The translations under genes were made by a program, and so were the position numbers. 64,000 bases of DNA from Oopsacas minuta (Eukaryota; Porifera; Hexactinellida; Lyssacinosida; Leucopsacidae), in the NCBI GenBank assembly GCA_024704765.1, contig JAKMXF010000313.1, positions 150,675-214,674 on the forward strand, written 5' to 3'. Under the pieces are notes generated by a model. It made no database searches. It had not been told where the DNA came from and worked only from the letters and a program-made list of their open reading frames with translations. Positions within the stretch are counted from its first letter, which is position 1; each line of letters opens with the position of its first letter. Positions 14,001-25,692 of the stretch are shown here, in pieces.

Positions 14001-17000
14001 AAACCGGGAACGTGGCAAAATACTATTAAATTTTTAGAGGAATTTCTACACATTTGAATTTTTTGTTTTGAAATAGGAAAACATTTTCCAAAATTATTTC
14101 TTACCCCTGTGACTCCGCTGACGCGCCATTGCCTAAAATACCCTTTACTCCAGACATCATCCCTCTTCAGGATTTTGATTAAAACTTCTCAGATCTATCA
14201 TATTCTATCCTTCTGTGTACCATATCCACAATTGTCGAATAGCCAGTTTGTACTCTTAATAGTTCCTCGAAGAATTCGTACAAATAATTACCGACAATAC
14301 ACAAACAACAAACAAACGAAAGAACATCAAGTTTCAATATAATGTATTTTCTTTATTGCGAGGCTATGCATAATGTTACTATTCAATAGCATGTTTCTAT
14401 CTTAGAAGATGCCAGTCCATCAACCCTTCTGATTATCGATAATATATTCCGGGATTTTCGAATCGACAGCATTTTTGACTTCTACACTAACTACAACGTT
14501 GGAAATGGAATGAGAGTGAATATTGACTTTGCTATAGACACTAGCAAGGACTGTCTATTTATTCGGGACCCCTCTTCTTCCAGGGTAGAACTCATTTCAT
14601 TAGACACAACTGGACTAGGGAATTTCAACATCAAGGTTAGTGTCATTACAGCTGTGCTTTAATTTAAATATTTTTGTTCCTTTTTAAAATTTAACTTATT
14701 CGCTCCAGATAGCTCTGCTTAATCCAGAACAAGGCCAATTTTACGATCCCGCAACTGAAAGAGTTAATAACGAGAAGTTGCTGAGATATCTCAGCAAATA
14801 TGATCCAGCTTATCAGATTCTATACCACACTTATATTCTACAGGTATTGTAGTGTACAGTCAACATCGGTAACTCGAATGCCCGTCACATTGAACATTCA
14901 TTATCTTGAACGAATATTCACTTCAGCAAATTTGGCACAAAGTTGCACTAGGGTGTGCTTGAACCTTTTAGGAGTGGAGCACTTCATGAAAGGTCAGGGG
15001 TGTGATGCACACTCAGTTTAATGTGTCACTTTTAGACTGCATATAACTCGTTCAGTTTGAAATCACCTCGTTGAGTGGTTACACATTTACAAAGCAATTT
15101 ATTTTGTAATTTATTGCTCATTCTGAATTTTGATTTCCTTCCTAACTAGTATGTATACCACCATGTTCTAACTCGATTTAGAGTTTATTATTTATTAACA
15201 TAATCAAATTTAAATCTAAAATATGATGGTACTAGGTTGCCAGACTTCCGTGTTTGAAGGGTTTATCCAGGAATCTCTGGGCAGGCACTTTTTCTTGCAG
15301 GGACTCTCCTGGAATGGCACTTATCAACGAAAACAGTCCAGAAATTAATTCGAATTGATCCTGTACTAATTTGAGTCTCACGGTCGCACTTTATGTCCTT
15401 CATGGCTGCTGAACTGGCACTTTTAGGTTCCCTCAAGTAAACTATATGAATCCCTGCCCTAGACGTATCAATATTATAGAAAATTCCCCAATCATGACCT
15501 AGAACTGATTGTAATAATGACGGAGTATTGTTTTATAGTCTGGCATTTGGAATATATTGAGGTGATTATATTAGCGGTAAGTGGAGGGCATTCCCCATTC
15601 AAGTTAAACGTTGCATTTTCTTATAAACCCTGGTGAAAACAGCGTCAGGATAAGATATGTATCCCGTATTCGATCCTCTACCCCCAAAAATACACCATTG
15701 ATTATCTAAACGAATTTTTGTCCAAGTTTAGGATGAAAATCTGGCAACACTAGAAGGTTAGATAGAAAGGAATAATAATTCAGAATGAGCAATAAATTAC
15801 AGATAAATTACATTGTAATTGCGTAATAGTAACTGCAACAATGGATGAGGCGCATACATTAGTCCAAATTTTAGTGATCGAATGCATGCATTCACGGGGA
15901 AATTTCGTCGCGAGGAAATATAGTCATTTACCTTGGTTGTTTTGAATCTAAATGCTCTCAGTAACTCACAGCCTGCTCCAGATCCAACTCAAATCCAATC
16001 AAACACCACACCAGTTATCCAAATAGTCTACTGAAATGCTCATATTCTCTCGACTGTTAATTCTTATGTGATGATTCCAAATTCTAATTGGGGATAGTGG
16101 CGTTGGCGTTCTTCTAGTCATATCTTCTAATCATAAATTATCGCGACCAATATTCCTCGCGACCATCTTTCCGTCAACGGCCCCCTATTAAGGCATGATT
16201 ATATTTCTCATTATAATGAACACGAATTATTTATGGAATATAAGATTGGATAATATCGACGAGCAAAGGAGGTAAAACTAACGCAAACATCACAAAAAAT
16301 TTGGACTAATGCCGATTTTGATATTTGGACTACCGCAAATATATGAAATTTGGGCTAATGTATAAATACGAATTTGGACTAACGACGCGACCCCCAATGG
16401 ATGAGTGTGAAGTCGGCAGAGAAACTAATCGAGCGCACTTTAACAAGTCATAATTATGCAGCTACTGCACGTAGAGAAGTACCATTTGGAATACATCAAT
16501 ACTAGCCTAGGAGGTTTCTGTCATTTATATCAACTCATTCTAACACCCCAGTGTGTAACGGTGACGTTTCAAAAATTGGCAAATTCGTATTCACCATACT
16601 AAGTTAAAGGCCACTATGTTGCTCTGATAGAGGAATTTCCCTATGTTATTCACTGAAAACTCCGTTAGTGAAACTTTTGATTAGTGAACACTATTCTTTG
16701 GCCTCAAGTTTATCCTTAGCATTTATTTGAACCTCTAGTTTGTGACCTCAATATATTGCAATTATCTTTAACATGTCTCACTGATAGAATTTAATACACA
16801 ATTTGATGGCAGATATCCCCCATCAGAGAATGGCTCCGCCGCTTCCAGGCCTTCTTATGAGGATTCCTGGATCCGCTACTCGCTAGTAGACTACGTATAA
16901 GTTTTGTTTCAACTTTGACTAACATATCATAAGCTATTATGTGTCATGGTGCGTATAGTACCTGTAGTACATACCCGCCATTACATCTAAAGCAACTAGC

Positions 17001-20000
17001 ATGCATAGCTAGTAGAAGATATAAACCTGAGATTTGGGGAATCTACTTAAGTATTTTGATATTGAGGGTAAATGTAAGCGAAGCAAGCCGAAAATTTACT
17101 GATAGCAATTTGAAATAGTAATGGTTATAAACTTTTCTTGTTTTGAGATAATATGTCGGCACGAAACGTAGTGTAGGACTAGTGTCCGATTTTTCTCATG
17201 GACTCTGTCACTATCATTCATGTACTTAATTATCCTGGCGAGTGGGATATATCCCCCTACTCCCTGGATCCGCTACTGCATTTGCTTAGGTCACGCTAAT
17301 ATTGAATATAGGAGTTATGTTCTTGCTCCTTGACGTCTACAAAAGAGAATAGACATTGTTAGTTGATTTCTAACATGATTACATGGGTAGGGATGGTGAA
17401 AATGCTGTTAACAGCTACAAATTTCCAAATAATTAATAGTTAGAGTTGATTTGAGATTTCAAATCTAATCTTTGCTGTTAACAGATGACTGTGAAGTTTC
17501 CATTAATAACAACGTCACCGTTACTCACTAAGGTGTTAGAATGAGTTGATATAAATGACAGAAACCTCCTAGGCCAGTATTGATGTATTCCAAATGGCAT
17601 CTCTCTACGTGTGCTGGTTGCATAATTATGACTTGTTAAAGTGTGCTTGATTTGTTTCGCTGCCAATTTCACACGCCTAAATAATAGCAAGTCATATCAA
17701 GGAAGTAGTAGAACTGTCATAGGTAGTTGTTCTGTCATACAACAGGACAAAATTTAGGATGGAATGTTCGGGTTCGATGTTGATCATTTCTAACTTAGAA
17801 CTTTGTGAAGTACAGTCATATCATTCTAATTGCTCAAATTATTTATGTAAAATGAACGAAGATTATATCTATAACAGAATTATAAACTCCTCATACCCTG
17901 CTAGGGTTCGGAACTATCCGACAATGAAAGTAATACTTTTCCCAGTTTGTTATTAGACTCACTTTATGCCTGTATTGGATGAATACTATGCTAATATACG
18001 AATTGATTTTGAAGGATAACTGAAATATAAGAATGACTAATATTCATTTGCTAAACTAATGTATTATATTTAACCTAATCTAACTTCTTGAAGTAGCTTT
18101 TCAGGAAACATGATGTATCTATTATATCGTCACCTAGCTGGGATCGTATCTTGGTGATAAATAGACCTGCAGCAGAAAATGCTCTTTCAGATTCTACGCT
18201 TGTTGGAGGTATTGAATCTAAGGCATTTAGGAGTATATTGAGGTGTTAGACTACGATTTACAAATGATATATGGATGCCAAATTATCCGGATATTCGACC
18301 AAATATTATCCGGATACCGGATAGTTGCAGTAGATTTACTATCCGGATTCCAAACTCTATACCCTGCCCCAGACAAGAGTATTCAGCTAATTCAAAAATA
18401 TCCATACAGATAATACTATAATGGGTTTATTCTTGATGGTCAATACAATAAAACATTATGATTAAGAGTGTGTCTAGCGTTAAAATCGCTATCCAAGTAT
18501 TCGGATGGCACAGTTCCTAAGATTTCTATGAAATACTCACTAATATAGTTGAACACTTTCAACCCTGTGTCACTTAGTGAAACCTATCACCATATGTATA
18601 TGGCTGTAAATGGTATAAAGTGAGACAAAGTGTCATGAGTTGAAAATATTCAACATTATCAATTAGTATTTAAACCGGAAGTCTATCTACTGAGGTTTTC
18701 AAATAGTCAGAATGCAAATTTGACATGGGATACACTCTAAAATCTAAATCTTACAGTTTTACTGTATTGGCCCCTCGATTAGTACTTTTGCATGGAAATT
18801 TTAGCAATGAGCAGATCCGAAATTCTTTGAGGTCTTAATGTCACTAACATTAATAATATTAAATTTTATCTGAATTCTTAATTGGACCTCAATCCTGGTA
18901 ACTTAAAATCCTTTAAATTGACATTTTAATGTTACTAGCGCGCTTCGCTTGCAAGGTTGCTTCACGACGTGAGGCGCCTACACAACTACCTCTTCAAATC
19001 CAGAAAAACCCCAAGGGGTCAAATTGTATAATGGAGTCGAGAACTACTGGTCTAGAGGGCTTTCAGTTATTATCTACACTTAGGAATATACAGTGGCATA
19101 CCTAGGATTTTGTAACTGGGGAGGCAAAGGGAGGGCCAAGACAAACTCCAGGGATCTTACATTTGACCCAAGAATGCTGAAACAACACACGAACATTACC
19201 TTTGGTTTCTCAGATTAAATTTCTTACAAGTTTATAAACTAAACCAACTTATGGTATACCTATTATAATAATCAAATACTACAATTTGTAAAATAATTAT
19301 TGGCTATACATATTAACTAAAAAATCTCTGGTTAAAGGACATATACATTGAAATTATTTGGGAATGGGGGGTGGGGGTTATCAGGAGATCTTCCGACCCA
19401 ACCTCCCCACTCATAGAGGTTCTACTGTATTTGGTCGGGGGCGGACCAAAACAACACTGGCCAAACATTTCGTGACATAGCTTTTAACAAACATATGCAA
19501 CTAGGGAGTAATAATTCTTCTTTAAGAAATAGCAAATCTTACAATCTTAAAAAACTGGGTATATACACTTCGGGTTGGGTTGGGTTTTGAAAAGTGGACC
19601 CGATTCCAACTCTGATTCGAGTGACCACTCAAACGACTTGAAATCTCTCACTCATTACGAATATCGACACCAAAATTCGATTCAAACTGAATATGTTTTC
19701 TGCATTTTGATGGTACTGTCAAAATGTATCCACAAGTGGCACATAAACCTGAGTGTGCATTATATCGCCTGGCCTTCGATGAAGTGGCTCCCTCTAAAAT
19801 CTTAAGCACACCCTAGTCAACTTTGTACCAAATTTGGTTCTTTTACTCGACTTGTTTCGATAATCGTCAAATTCGATACTAACAGTCGGGCTACTTTATG
19901 CACGTAGAGATAGACTACGTATTAACTGATAATGTCTTTTTCAATCTAATTACTCTAAAAGAGTTTGTTGTATTTACTTTTATTCATTTTACTATTTCTT

Positions 20001-21895
20001 AAAGCCATCCCACATATACTGTGCATCAATTGAGGATTATCTCCCATACCTCAACTACAAAGATAAGTTAAGTTTTCCGCTACCTGCGACTGTATTCTTC
20101 ATCCTGACTCCCATCATAGAGACCTCTCTATACCAGTTCCTTCACCAAGAACCAAAAGACCAGGACTTTTCAGATTCCAGTCAGGATTTGATAATCTTAT
20201 CTCTCCTATCCGACTGCCTACTCGCACTTGAGCACCTCAAACAACTCGGAGTAGTACACAGGAATATTACTGCCCAGAATATTTTAGTCGATATGTAAGT
20301 ATTGGTTATATGATTGCAAGAACTCTCGGAAATCTTTCGATTTATTTTCCCATCTTATATTATGTTTTAATTATTGCAATAACGAGGTGGCTTTGGGCTA
20401 TGCTTAGGGATAATGATGGGGACTGCCTGGCCACCTAATAAGACTAAAAGGAAATGCCGACTATTCATATGAATAAATTTTGATGTTTATGCATTTCCTT
20501 TCACACTAGAAAACTCCAACGAGCTCTACTTTCCAACTTTTCAACTTGTATTGATTTGTTTAACATTAACGAAGAGCCTTACCTCCTTAAAGACATCAAT
20601 AACAAGATTCCTCTATTTGGCGGTGTGTCAGAGGCTCCCGAACTCATTCACTTCTCCTCCCTCCCGCAGGACCAACTCTCAGATCTGGAGCTCAGCCTCG
20701 TGTACAGACATGTTGATACTTATTCTATCGGACGCTCTTTCTATCACAATATTTTCAATAGAGATGCTAGATATTCTCCTTCACAGGTTGTTATCTATTT
20801 AACATATTGACCAATATAAGCTGTTTATCTTATTTTCATAACCGTATCCTTGTAAGCAACACGTCTGTCCCGTACCACTTCTTACAACACACAACTCTCC
20901 ACTTAGCACTTACTTTATAGGTTCAGTATATCGCAACTAGGTTTCTTAGTCTACGTAGGCAAAGATGACGTCATGCCAACCCGCCCTATACTTTTTATAT
21001 TATGGGAGTCTAGATCCGGATCTGGGTGGGCACTGCAAAGACTACAACCAGTTTTTTGCGCGCCCTTGGACACTCTTGTTCCTGGTGATGTCGGCACTGC
21101 GTTCAAAAAACCGCACCAACTCTAGCCAAACCTTTGCGACATTATGACACTTTTCTACTTTACGAGCCTTTGGCTCGTCGCTTTGCGCCTCGAGGTATCC
21201 ATTATTCTCCAATTTGACGGCCCCTTTGAGTATTATAATATAGATATATTAAAAACAACAAATTTACTACATATGATTAATCCAAGTGTAAAAATCTGAT
21301 TCAGCATGTTCGATATATTTAGTTAAGTTTTATTGAATTATGTTAACTTTGTTGATAATAAACACGATAAATAAGTAGTTATGCAACATTTCAGAATTGA
21401 GAAATTCGAATTCAATATTGCATTCCATAAATCCTTTCCTAGACAACGGACAAATAGACAGACAGACAATAACAGCAATTATATAAGACAGATTTAGTAC
21501 TACGTAGTACAATTTTGACTGTTATGGACCTGTCTTTAGAATGGTAAACACTAATACATCTATTTCCCCTTCCTCTATAGGAATATTACGAAGATGATAT
21601 TATCACTCCTCATAACTCTGGTACTACACGAGAGTTCTTACAGAAAATCCTGCTAAATCTAATATCTAACTCCCCTCAAGCACGTATGGAGCCCCTCCCT
21701 GCTGCTAGGTCGATAATCTGTCTCCTTTCTTTGGAAGAATACCTTCTTAGAGAACCCACCGACCTCTTACTCACCTCTCTTCTTGCAGCACACCTCACCG
21801 ACAATCGCTCCCTCTCTCTCGCTTCGTTGTACTTCTACATACTGTGTGGTAAAGAGGAAGTAAATCAAGCTCAAGAATACTACTTCAAAAAATGA
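5054..21895 (+). CDS. Ankyrin-repeat PEAK-family (NKF3) pseudokinase, 11 exons
   Basis: Exons read by hand: 5054-5260, 6812-7124, 8784-8865, 11354-11409, 11800-11911, 12215-12513, 14406-14635, 14709-14843, 20005-20294, 20510-20786, 21581-21895. All have GT/AG borders and compatible phases, giving 2316 nt (771 residues plus stop). Residues about 35-172 hold four ankyrin repeats (for example DSNGDTALHLACCRG). A Ser/Pro-rich linker follows, then from about 340 a kinase-like fold. Its catalytic loop reads HRNITAQN (563-570), with Asn for the catalytic Asp, and SNF (583-585) replaces DFG. SNF, the following APEL and a C-terminal helical region ending SLASLYFYI resemble the PEAK1/PRAG1/PEAK3 kinase and dimerisation (SHED) domains as I recall them. 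This is probably a catalytically dead scaffold in tyrosine-kinase or cytoskeletal signalling. The ankyrin part is foreign to vertebrate PEAK proteins. Repeats occupy many introns. Confidence 0.72.
5290..5630 (+). repeat. Dispersed Helitron-like repeat, copy 1
   Basis: It starts with the GTCTGT/GTTTGTCCGTTGTC motif shared by the other copies and continues through TTATCGTGTTTAT and CAATAAAAC blocks in the same order. It belongs with the 21163 copy to a subfamily carrying a GAATTCGAATT block. Lies in intron 1 of the pseudokinase gene. Confidence 0.5.
5700..5960. repeat. GGAT/ATCC-rich low-complexity stretch
   Basis: Degenerate ATGGATT and AATCCAT words recur many times over 260 bp in both orientations, so the strand could fold back on itself. 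No coding potential. It may be a decayed element interior. Confidence 0.45.
6072..6220. mobile_element. hAT-type MITE with 8-bp target duplication
   Basis: The left end CAAGGGCGGCGGAAG and inverted right end CAGTAGCGCGGAAG form terminal inverted repeats. The 8-bp direct repeat CTTTGAGT lies at 6064-6071 and 6221-6228. The 8-bp duplication is diagnostic of the hAT superfamily. No coding capacity. Confidence 0.75.
6254..6418. mobile_element. TA-flanked MITE (CAGTGGA family)
   Basis: The 165-bp element has inverted ends CAGTGGACG...TTATAAGAACA and its complement, flanked by TA on both sides (6252-6253, 6419-6420). The same family appears at 45918-46052. Confidence 0.7.
7324..7560 (+). repeat. 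Dispersed Helitron-like repeat, copy 2 (truncated)
   Basis: It starts TCTCAATTGTTGTCTG and follows the family order for about 230 bp, then diverges. Lies in intron 2 of the pseudokinase gene. Confidence 0.5.
7700..8148 (+). repeat. Dispersed Helitron-like repeat, copy 3 (near full length)
   Basis: It begins TCTCAATTGTTGTCTG directly after an A and runs about 449 bp to a short stem-like end (GACGGGCCAAATACTCG) followed by T. The order of blocks matches the 33600-34110 copy across its full length. Confidence 0.6.
8325..8600. repeat. Dispersed repeat with GCGCCATGGATGGTCC-like words
   Basis: The left part (GGTCCGGTAGGACCATAAATTG then GCCATGGATGGTC) is echoed in inverted orientation near 8556-8596. 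It is related to 40972-41275, which carries several tandem versions and the same 3' flank (GGTTGTTAAAT-like). Function unknown. Confidence 0.45.
11495..11641 (-). repeat. Dispersed Helitron-like repeat, copy 4 (fragment)
   Basis: On the minus strand it starts TCTCAATTGTTG after an A and contains the TTATCGTGTTTAT-like and AATTCTATAAAAC blocks. It is decayed and short. It lies between exons 4 and 5 of the pseudokinase gene. Confidence 0.45.
12975..13232. repeat. Diverged local duplication
   Basis: Two segments about 195 bp apart (around 12975-13035 and 13168-13230) share GGAGCCTG, AGAATTTTC/AGAACTTTC and TTGACGTCTCTAC in the same order. Intronic and non-coding. Confidence 0.45.
13480..13625 (+). 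repeat. Dispersed repeat F, copy 1
   Basis: Shares TGTGGATTGCACAG, the GGCGGGGAT block and TTACTTTACATGGCC, in the same order and strand, with 25060-25205. No coding capacity is seen. Confidence 0.5.
16433..17646. mobile_element. Probable element with about 135-bp inverted ends
   Basis: Positions 16433-16567 recur in reverse complement at 17511-17646, including CCTAGGAGGTTTCTGTCATT and its neighbours. The 1.2-kb interval sits in the 5-kb intron 8 of the pseudokinase gene. Related fragments at 40279-40310 and 41835-41930 make a foldback DNA element likely. No target duplication was identified. Confidence 0.5.
17350..17490 (+). repeat. Dispersed repeat D, copy 1
   Basis: Carries two GCTGTTAACAG palindromes about 70 bp apart with an AATTAATAGTT/GATTTGAGATTTC core. 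The same block is present inverted at 41563-41710. It adjoins the right arm of the 16433-17646 element and may be part of it. Confidence 0.5.
18075..18247 (-). pseudogene. hAT transposase C-terminal fragment
   Basis: On the minus strand the frame reads through PPTSVESERAFSAAGLFI and TKIRSQL to a TAG at 18075-18077. This is the characteristic hAT C-terminal dimerisation motif (ESERxFS.AG). An in-frame stop lies just upstream near 18250 and no remaining transposase was recognised, so it is a relic. It lies antisense in intron 8 of the pseudokinase gene. TATCCGGAT repeats at 18285-18355 may be remains of the same insertion. Confidence 0.75.
21163..21486 (-). repeat. Dispersed Helitron-like repeat, copy 5
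   Basis: It ends in a perfect palindromic stem CGAGCCTTTGGCTCG at 21163-21177 and runs on the minus strand to a GTCTGTCTGTCTATTTGTCC block. It is internally deleted relative to the 33600 copy and shares the GAATTCGAATT block with 5290-5630. Lies in the last intron of the pseudokinase gene. Confidence 0.55.
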
Positions 21896-23179
21896 GAAAT
21901 GCTATCAATGCTAAACTTAATTCTTAGTTCTATTTTTAGTTAATGTTTGTATTATTTTTTATTTTCTTGACCATTGTGTGTTGAATTTTACCTTAAATTT
22001 ATGTCAGGCTTGTTCCTGTATGTTGTCCGGATGTCTAACTACCTTCTGATTGTTGGATTCTGTCTTTGGAATCGATATTTACTTGCTGAATTGGAGTTTA
22101 TAGGATTTGTTAAGAATCTTGCTTACGTATAATTGATGTCGGCCATGATTCTTCCACCCTGTACCAGCTATGGTCGGCCAATGATAACTGGTTGAGGCAT
22201 GTCATGGGATCCGGACCATTTAAAGCGTTACATTTCCTATTAACGAGGTTTCACTGTAATTGTGAAACATTTCATTACGCGACTTATTCATTATGCTGCT
22301 CTTTTTACTGTGCCGACTACTACTTAGTGTGCTAGTTGGGAAATTGTTGCTTATATCTTTTTTCTCCGTATCACCTCTATTGCCAAAAGTGTTATATGCT
22401 AGTCTAAGTATTTAAGAGATTCGTCGGATGGGCTTCTCCCCTTTTTGCTAGCCGATCGGACACCAAGAGCCACTATTTCACACCAGGGTCAAACTTTTGT
22501 CTGACCTCTAAAAATTTCACATCTTACGAAAGAGAAAAACTTCTACACCTTTGTACTCTTCTAGAATTTATTTTGGTTGTAGTTTTTTTGCTAAAGGGAA
22601 ATGAAAAATAGTCATTTTATAGCTATGTCATCAGTGATATTCATATTGTTCTTTAATGTTAAATACACTCGAACCTCTCTCATCCGGACCTCTGATATAC
22701 AGTCACCTCCCTCAACCGGGCCCCTACCCGTCCCGGTTCTGCCAGATCATCAGACCGCCACTTCCCATTACATAATGAGATTTTGCCCTGGGTATGCAAA
22801 TCCTGCGCATGTGCACCCGAGCTACGCCTCTGGTTGAATCGAATATTGAATCATTTTGTTGTAACCTTGTAATAACAAAACTTGAATACTCAATCATGTT
22901 CCAACAGATTCCACCCTACAGTCAATCCCCCAAAGTTTGCACACCATTCAAAATAGAAAATATCTAAACCTTTGTACTCTTCTCATATTTTATATTGTTT
23001 ATAGTTTTTTACAAATGTATATGAAAATATTCATTTTATAGTACTTATTGTTTTTAATGTTAAATATTTATTTGTTAATTAAACAATTAATTCTGTTTAA
23101 TATGAATTCATTGAAAATGTAAGCTTAACAATAGCTTTAATTATTTAAATTATATTTAACGATTTAAGTATAATATATA

Positions 23180-23503
23180 CGAACCTTTGCTTCGTCGCTT
23201 CGAAATTAACTCGGAAGTATTTTGTAAGATCAACTCCATTTGTAGCCGTTGAGAGCAAGTATCTACGTAATTTTGAGATTTTGCTAATTTGTTTACTTTA
23301 TATTCATAAAGGACAACAATAAATTTGCATATGATTAATCCAAAAGTGTGAAAATCGGATTCAGCATTTTCGATATATTTAGTGAAGTGTTATTGAATTG
23401 TATTTACTTCCTTGATAAACACGATAAATACATAGTTATGCGACATTTTCAAAATTGCATACCGTAAATCCTTTCTTTGACAACAGACAAACAACAATTG
23501 AGA
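23180..23503 (-). repeat. Dispersed Helitron-like repeat, copy 6
   Basis: On the minus strand it starts TCTCAATTGTTGTTTGTC directly after an A, follows the family order, and ends with a CGAAGCAAAGGTTCG stem followed by T. Confidence 0.55.
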
Positions 23504-24414
23504 TTTTAAAATATAGTTTTTTGAGGCGTTTGCATTAGTCAAAATTTGACATGTTGTCATTAGTCCAAATTTAAAAACTCAATTCACCGTCTGTGCCACT
23601 CAAATTTTTACCAAATTTTTTTTAGTGGATTATGAAACTATATTATTCTACTAAATATCCATTTTAGCAAAGAAGAGATTTGAGTCTACACAATACAAAT
23701 ACATTACAGTGCTAATTAACTTACAAACACTCCACAAGAACTAGTTTTATGCATTTATGCCTATTTGTAAAACACTACTTTCTGATTGGGCTAAAATACA
23801 GAGGTGTCAAAAGGTGTAAAACTATACACATAGGAATTTTTTCAAATGTCAGGTGCACATCTAGATGTCACTACGAGTATATATATTTTTTGTAATATTG
23901 CTCCATTGCAATTTGCAATGTCAAATTGTCAAGTTTATACTTCAGAATTGATATATGTACTTTAATTAAAAGGACCCGAAAATATCTTGATAGTGAACGA
24001 TACAACCACATTGTAAACCCATATTAATAACTTTTTAACAACTCTCTGAAAATATGGACTAAAACCAATTTTTAGTGCAGCTCCTATAGGGAGGTGCTCT
24101 AATGGCATGGACGATGTACGTAGTTCGTACGTAAAATATTTTTTCAATTCAAAAAGGTAATTTAATAGAAATGTATTTCCCTGATATTTAACGTTTTAAT
24201 AATCGTAGAAGATTGGTATAAACAGTTAAATGAGAATAATTTAATACACTAATTCCGAATTCCGAATTCATACTCTTGAATTTGTACCGATCAAATCCCC
24301 ATCCATTAGTCCCTTCTTTAATAATATATTTAGTCAACCGATACTTTAATAAAATTGGACATTATATGGATATTCAATCCGAGCGGAGCGAGGAAAACTA
24401 TATAATTACAACTT

Positions 24415-24557
24415 GTGCCAACAGCTTAGTCTATTAATTAAATTTGTTTAAAAAGTGGTAATATTAATTGGAGGCACTATGTGTATTGGAATTAAACCTA
24501 ACCTTTCATAGTGCCACTTTTGAAACAAATTTAATTAATAGACTAAGCTGTCGGCAC
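24415..24557. mobile_element. Short palindromic MITE
   Basis: A 143-bp element whose 44-bp ends are near-complementary: GTGCCAACAGCTTAGTCTAT on the left and ATAGACTAAGCTGTCGGCAC on the right. It shares GGAGGCACTAT and the CTAAGCTGTCGG end with the element at 4155-4640. No clear target duplication. Confidence 0.65.
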
Positions 24558-25059
24558 ATTTTGTAATTTTTTCACTGGCCCAAACTTAAACGACCATAAC
24601 TCCGTTAGTTTAGAGGAAGCTATAGGTTCCAGAATAGGTTCAATCGATTTATTTGTTTATTTTCTATCCTTCTGTAGAATTCTAATAAAACTTCCTTTTT
24701 AAGTAGGGTTAACAACTTAATTTATGCGAAATACACAAGCTTGTGACCAAATTGTTGAAAATTTGTTATTTCAATTTCCTCTAAAATTGAGCGAAATAAA
24801 ATTTGGAAGCATCCTCGCAAACATTAGGAAATTTTCTAGAATCGGATACCCGAGAATAGAAAAATTCAATAGTCTATCCAAATGTATATTTAGGCTATGT
24901 AAAATTAATTACTTGTTTCTCATCCGGAATTTCTTCGGAAACTGTCACGGCGGGCGGTATTTTATTTTTATAGGTCAGTTAATACATAAAATATTTTGAC
25001 CCTTCGATTATCTCGCCACATTCTCTCTGGGCACTAAAAATATGGAATTTTTCAACTAT

Positions 25060-25205
25060 ATAACTAGTAAATGTGGATTGCACAGTCTGTGGCCAAAGAA
25101 TTATCCATAATTTGGAAAAATTTAGATAAAATCTTTCCGAACGGAGGATAAAATTTGGGGAGGGCGGGGATGAGAAACAAGTATATTACTTTACATGGCC
25201 TTATA
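25060..25205 (+). repeat. Dispersed repeat F, copy 2
   Basis: Matches 13480-13625 in order and orientation: TGTGGATTGCACAG, GGGCGGGGAT, TTACTTTACATGGCC. It ends shortly before the BORCS7-like gene and could contribute to its upstream region. Confidence 0.5.
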
Positions 25206-25290
25206 GGGAATATGTGGGATTGATGAGGTGCTATGTTTATTTTGAATAGAGTCGAATTACCTTATTATAAATGATTAGATTATCAGTTAG

Positions 25291-25659
25291 ATGAACGATC
25301 CTACTAACATACCAAACAGCAAGCTACTACATTGTGAACATGCTCGAGAACGGATCGTGTTCCAGGTCTCAGGACAGGTCGATGAGTTCGGCAGACTAGC
25401 CAAAGGAGTTGTGTCTGATTCTGGGAGCAGCGAGTTGATTATCAAATCAGCAAAGAAATTAGTTTCACGTGAAAGTTATATTGAGAAAACAGAATCTGAT
25501 ATAGCAGGATCTTGTGAAACTCTTAACAAGCAACCTCTACAGTTGGAAACAATGTACCAACATTTAGTTGTTCTAGAAGAATCAAACAAGTTAATTAATG
25601 AAATAGTGTCATCTATAAAAGAAGGGCTAAATCTAACAAATTATTCTTCCATTTCTTGA
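25291..25659 (+). CDS. BORCS7-like (BLOC-1-related complex subunit 7)
   Basis: A single-exon 122-residue, mostly helical protein. Its centre, around residues 45-75 (SGSSELIIKSAKKL followed by a helix with IEKTESDI), resembles the BORCS7 core (SRSSELL...ILHSEDSL) as I recall it, and a second helix follows. BORC sits on the lysosome surface and recruits Arl8 and kinesin for lysosome positioning. The overall length is close to the human subunit (about 106 residues). An AATAAA follows at 25687. Small coiled-coil proteins converge easily, so homology needs a profile search. Confidence 0.6.
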   Translation: MNDPTNIPNSKLLHCEHARERIVFQVSGQVDEFGRLAKGVVSDSGSSELIIKSAKKLVSRESYIEKTESDIAGSCETLNKQPLQLETMYQHLVVLEESNKLINEIVSSIKEGLNLTNYSSIS

Positions 25660-25686
25660 CTGAATTATTATCTGTACACTTCTCAG

Positions 25687-25692
25687 AATAAA
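25687..25692 (+). terminator. Poly(A) signal of the BORCS7-like gene
   Basis: AATAAA lies 28 bp after the stop codon of the 25291 gene. Confidence 0.6.

Larger units (their letters stand above)
21896..25290. other. Intergenic stretch, repeats only
   Basis: No gene recognised. Contents: CAGT/CTCGAACCTC-type repeat remains near 22669, a Helitron-like copy (23180-23503), a short MITE (24415-24557) and repeat F (25060-25205). Short open frames resemble no protein family. Confidence 0.5.

Noticed and set aside
24724-24999. 91-codon frame before the BORCS7-like gene
   Set aside because: No domain, low-complexity AT-rich codons and proximity to repeat F; treated as chance.
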